This document shows, one piece after another, positions 5,972 through 7,557 of a stretch of 7,557 nucleotides of DNA (positions are counted from its first letter, which is position 1; each line of letters begins with the position of its first letter). The position numbers were made by a program, and so were the translations under genes. Origin of the DNA: Deltaproteobacteria bacterium (GTDB taxonomy: Bacteria > Desulfobacterota > DSM-4660 > Desulfatiglandales > B25-G16). The DNA lies in contig JAFDHR010000105.1 of assembly GCA_019308645.1 (NCBI GenBank), positions 1 to 7,557 of the forward strand, in the 5' to 3' direction. Under the pieces are notes generated by a model. It saw nothing but the letters and a program-made list of their open reading frames with translations, was not told the origin of the DNA and did not search any database.

Positions 5972-6054
5972 TTGCTGCAAAAAGCCTATTGATGTTCCGC
6001 CATTGATAGAAACTCTGATATATAAAATTGTTAACCATAAATAAAGGTTGAGAT

Positions 6055-7557
6055 ATGCATAAACTACTTATTGATTCGCCAGACACAGAGATGTTTTTAT
6101 TAGGTAATGAGGCAATTGCAAGGGGTGCTATTGAGGCAGGTATTGGTGTTGCAAGCTGTTACCCTGGCACACCATCCTCTGAGATACCAGATACGTTTTT
6201 TACCCTGTACAGGGACGCCGGATTCTATTTTGAGTATTCCACTAACGAAAAGGTGGCATTAGAGGTTGCAGCAGGTGCCGCTATTTCAGGCGTAAGAAGC
6301 ATTTGTACCATGAAGCATGTGGGGATGAATGTTGCCTCTGATACCCTCATGACCATGGCCTATCTTGGGGTAAACGCAGGCATGGTTGTTATAAATGCTG
6401 ATGACCCCTTTTTATTTTCAAGCCAGAATGAGCAGGATAACAGATACTATGCACGACTGTCAGGGCTCCCCATGATAGAGCCCACAAATGCTCAGGAGAT
6501 GAGGGACATGACAGTTGCTGCATTTGATATCTCAGAACAATTGAAGTTACCGGTTATCCTAAGGACTACAACCAGGCTCAATCACCTCAGAGGGGCGGTA
6601 AAATTTGGTTCAATCAAGCCCATACAATCCAAAGGTTTCTTTAAAAAAGATCCCTTTCATTTCGTGGCAATTCCTGCTGTTTCCAGAAACCTGCATAAGA
6701 TCCTATTGGAGAAATATGATCAAGCATTGACGCTCTCTGAGAACTCGAAATATAATCAGCTTATTGGCAGCGGAAAATGGGGCATAGTGACCAATGGCGT
6801 GAGCATGAACTATGTGCAGGATGCAATTAATGATCTCGGAATAGGTGATAAAGTGGCTATCCTCAGGCTCGGTTTTTCTTACCCCATGCCGGAAAAAATG
6901 ATTGAGGAATTCCTTAGCAATGTGGAAAAAGTACTGGTAGTCGAAGAGCTTGAGCCGGTAATGGAAACCGAAATTAGGTCGATAGCCCAATCAAAGGGAA
7001 TAGGGATACCTATTAAGGGAAAGGGGGATGGCCTTTTCCCAAGGCTGTATGAATACGATCCGGGCCTGGTTCGCAAGACTATTGCCGCATATTTCAGTGT
7101 GCCTGATACTTCCCCAAAGGCGGTAGATGTTACCAATGTTCCTGATCTTCCAGGCAGACCACCTAATCTCTGTCCTGGTTGTCCGCATAGGGCCATGTAC
7201 TATGCAATAAAGAAGGTCTATGGCCCCGATGCTATTTACCCCTCTGATATTGGCTGCTATACTTTGGGTGTACTTCCTCCCCTATCTATGGCTGATATTG
7301 TTATATGTATGGGTGGATCAGTGGGCTCTGCCTGTGGAATCGCAGCGGCCACGGATCAGAAGGTCGTCTCGTTTATAGGGGATTCAACCTTTTTTCATGC
7401 AGGCATACCAGCCCTGATAAATGCTGTTCATAATAATCATAACTTTACCCTGGTAATTCTTGACAATGGCACAACTGCTATGACAGGACAGCAACCTAAC
7501 CCAGGTGTAGATACAACTCCTATGGGTGTTGATACCACACAGCTTTCTATTGAATCG
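6055..7557 (+). CDS. iorA: Indolepyruvate:ferredoxin oxidoreductase alpha subunit, C-terminus cut by window edge
   Basis: This thiamine-diphosphate enzyme subunit, with IorB, oxidatively decarboxylates aryl-2-oxoacids (indolepyruvate, phenylpyruvate, hydroxyphenylpyruvate) with CoA to arylacetyl-CoA, CO2 and reduced ferredoxin in the cytoplasm. The frame gives 501 residues and is still open at 7557; IorA is usually about 600-650 and ends in a two-cluster 4Fe-4S ferredoxin domain, which is not in view. Seen here are the N-terminal pyrimidine-binding domain beginning LLGNEAIARGAIEAGIGVASCYPGTPSSEI (from residue 15, family-typical), CPGCPHR (373-379), DIGCYTLG (398-405), MGGSVGSACG (419-428) and the diphosphate/Mg site GDSTFFHAG (442-450) with DN at 470-471, followed by NGTTAMTGQQPNPG (471-484). 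The ATG is fixed by an in-frame TGA two codons upstream and by AAAGG seven bases before it. iorB would be expected beyond the right edge. Reductant yield to ferredoxin fits an anaerobe. Confidence 0.95.
   Translation, partial: MHKLLIDSPDTEMFLLGNEAIARGAIEAGIGVASCYPGTPSSEIPDTFFTLYRDAGFYFEYSTNEKVALEVAAGAAISGVRSICTMKHVGMNVASDTLMTMAYLGVNAGMVVINADDPFLFSSQNEQDNRYYARLSGLPMIEPTNAQEMRDMTVAAFDISEQLKLPVILRTTTRLNHLRGAVKFGSIKPIQSKGFFKKDPFHFVAIPAVSRNLHKILLEKYDQALTLSENSKYNQLIGSGKWGIVTNGVSMNYVQDAINDLGIGDKVAILRLGFSYPMPEKMIEEFLSNVEKVLVVEELEPVMETEIRSIAQSKGIGIPIKGKGDGLFPRLYEYDPGLVRKTIAAYFSVPDTSPKAVDVTNVPDLPGRPPNLCPGCPHRAMYYAIKKVYGPDAIYPSDIGCYTLGVLPPLSMADIVICMGGSVGSACGIAAATDQKVVSFIGDSTFFHAGIPALINAVHNNHNFTLVILDNGTTAMTGQQPNPGVDTTPMGVDTTQLSIES

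Larger units (their letters stand above)
5636..6054. other. Gene-free intergenic region between ligase and iorA
   Basis: The 419 bases contain no credible coding frame. The first half (5656-5838) is a structured repeat element. The second half holds the promoter and leader of iorA. No intrinsic terminator with a U-tract is seen directly after the ligase stop, so readthrough into iorA is possible. Confidence 0.7.

Noticed and set aside
5992..6006. Tiny upstream reading frame (ATG to TGA, four codons) in the iorA leader
   Set aside because: Too short, no ribosome-binding site and no run of codons typical of an attenuator peptide.
6703..7196. Three overlapping minus-strand frames inside iorA
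   Set aside because: All are antisense to the iorA coding frame with strong conserved thiamine-diphosphate motifs.

Overview
The window looks like a chromosomal metabolic locus from an anaerobic bacterium, most plausibly a deltaproteobacterial (Desulfobacterota) or similar syntrophic lineage. The taxonomic guess is inference. It rests on three things: a ferredoxin-linked indolepyruvate oxidoreductase; a branched-chain-amino-acid-type ABC transporter operon that also carries an FAA1-type acyl-CoA ligase; and AT-rich intergenic DNA full of short heptamer repeats with a four-helix-bundle gene remnant. Nothing here looks plasmid- or phage-borne.

Layout. On the minus strand, read right to left, are a secreted substrate-binding protein (3717-2518), a LivG-type ABC ATPase (2514-1687, only 3 bases after the previous stop), a 228-base gap, and a long-chain-type acyl-CoA ligase (1458 to beyond base 1; 486 residues visible, C-terminus missing). 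The transporter permeases and second ATPase are not in the window and would be expected beyond its left edge. A 343-base divergent intergenic region (3718-4060) separates this operon from a plus-strand 524-residue AMP-forming acyl-CoA ligase (4061-5635). A 419-base intergenic region (5636-6054) follows, holding a structured repeat element and a strong sigma70-like promoter. The window ends inside iorA (6055 to beyond 7557; 501 residues visible), the alpha subunit of indolepyruvate:ferredoxin oxidoreductase.

How the genes may work together (inference). The transporter would import an amino acid or small carboxylate. IOR would convert an aryl-2-oxoacid (transaminated Phe/Tyr/Trp) plus CoA to arylacetyl-CoA, CO2 and reduced ferredoxin. 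The 524-residue ligase would activate the matching free acid to its CoA ester. The substrate cannot be read from the sequence.

The least ordinary content lies between genes. A truncated four-helix-bundle gene, bracketed by a perfect 10-bp direct repeat, sits between livG and the first ligase. A 22-bp perfect palindrome abuts that ligase's ribosome-binding site. A roughly 183-bp MITE/REP-like element with short inverted ends and nested hairpins precedes the iorA promoter. A 10-bp motif is shared between the ligase and iorA promoter regions. I see no clear previously undescribed multi-gene system; these elements are the items worth checking.
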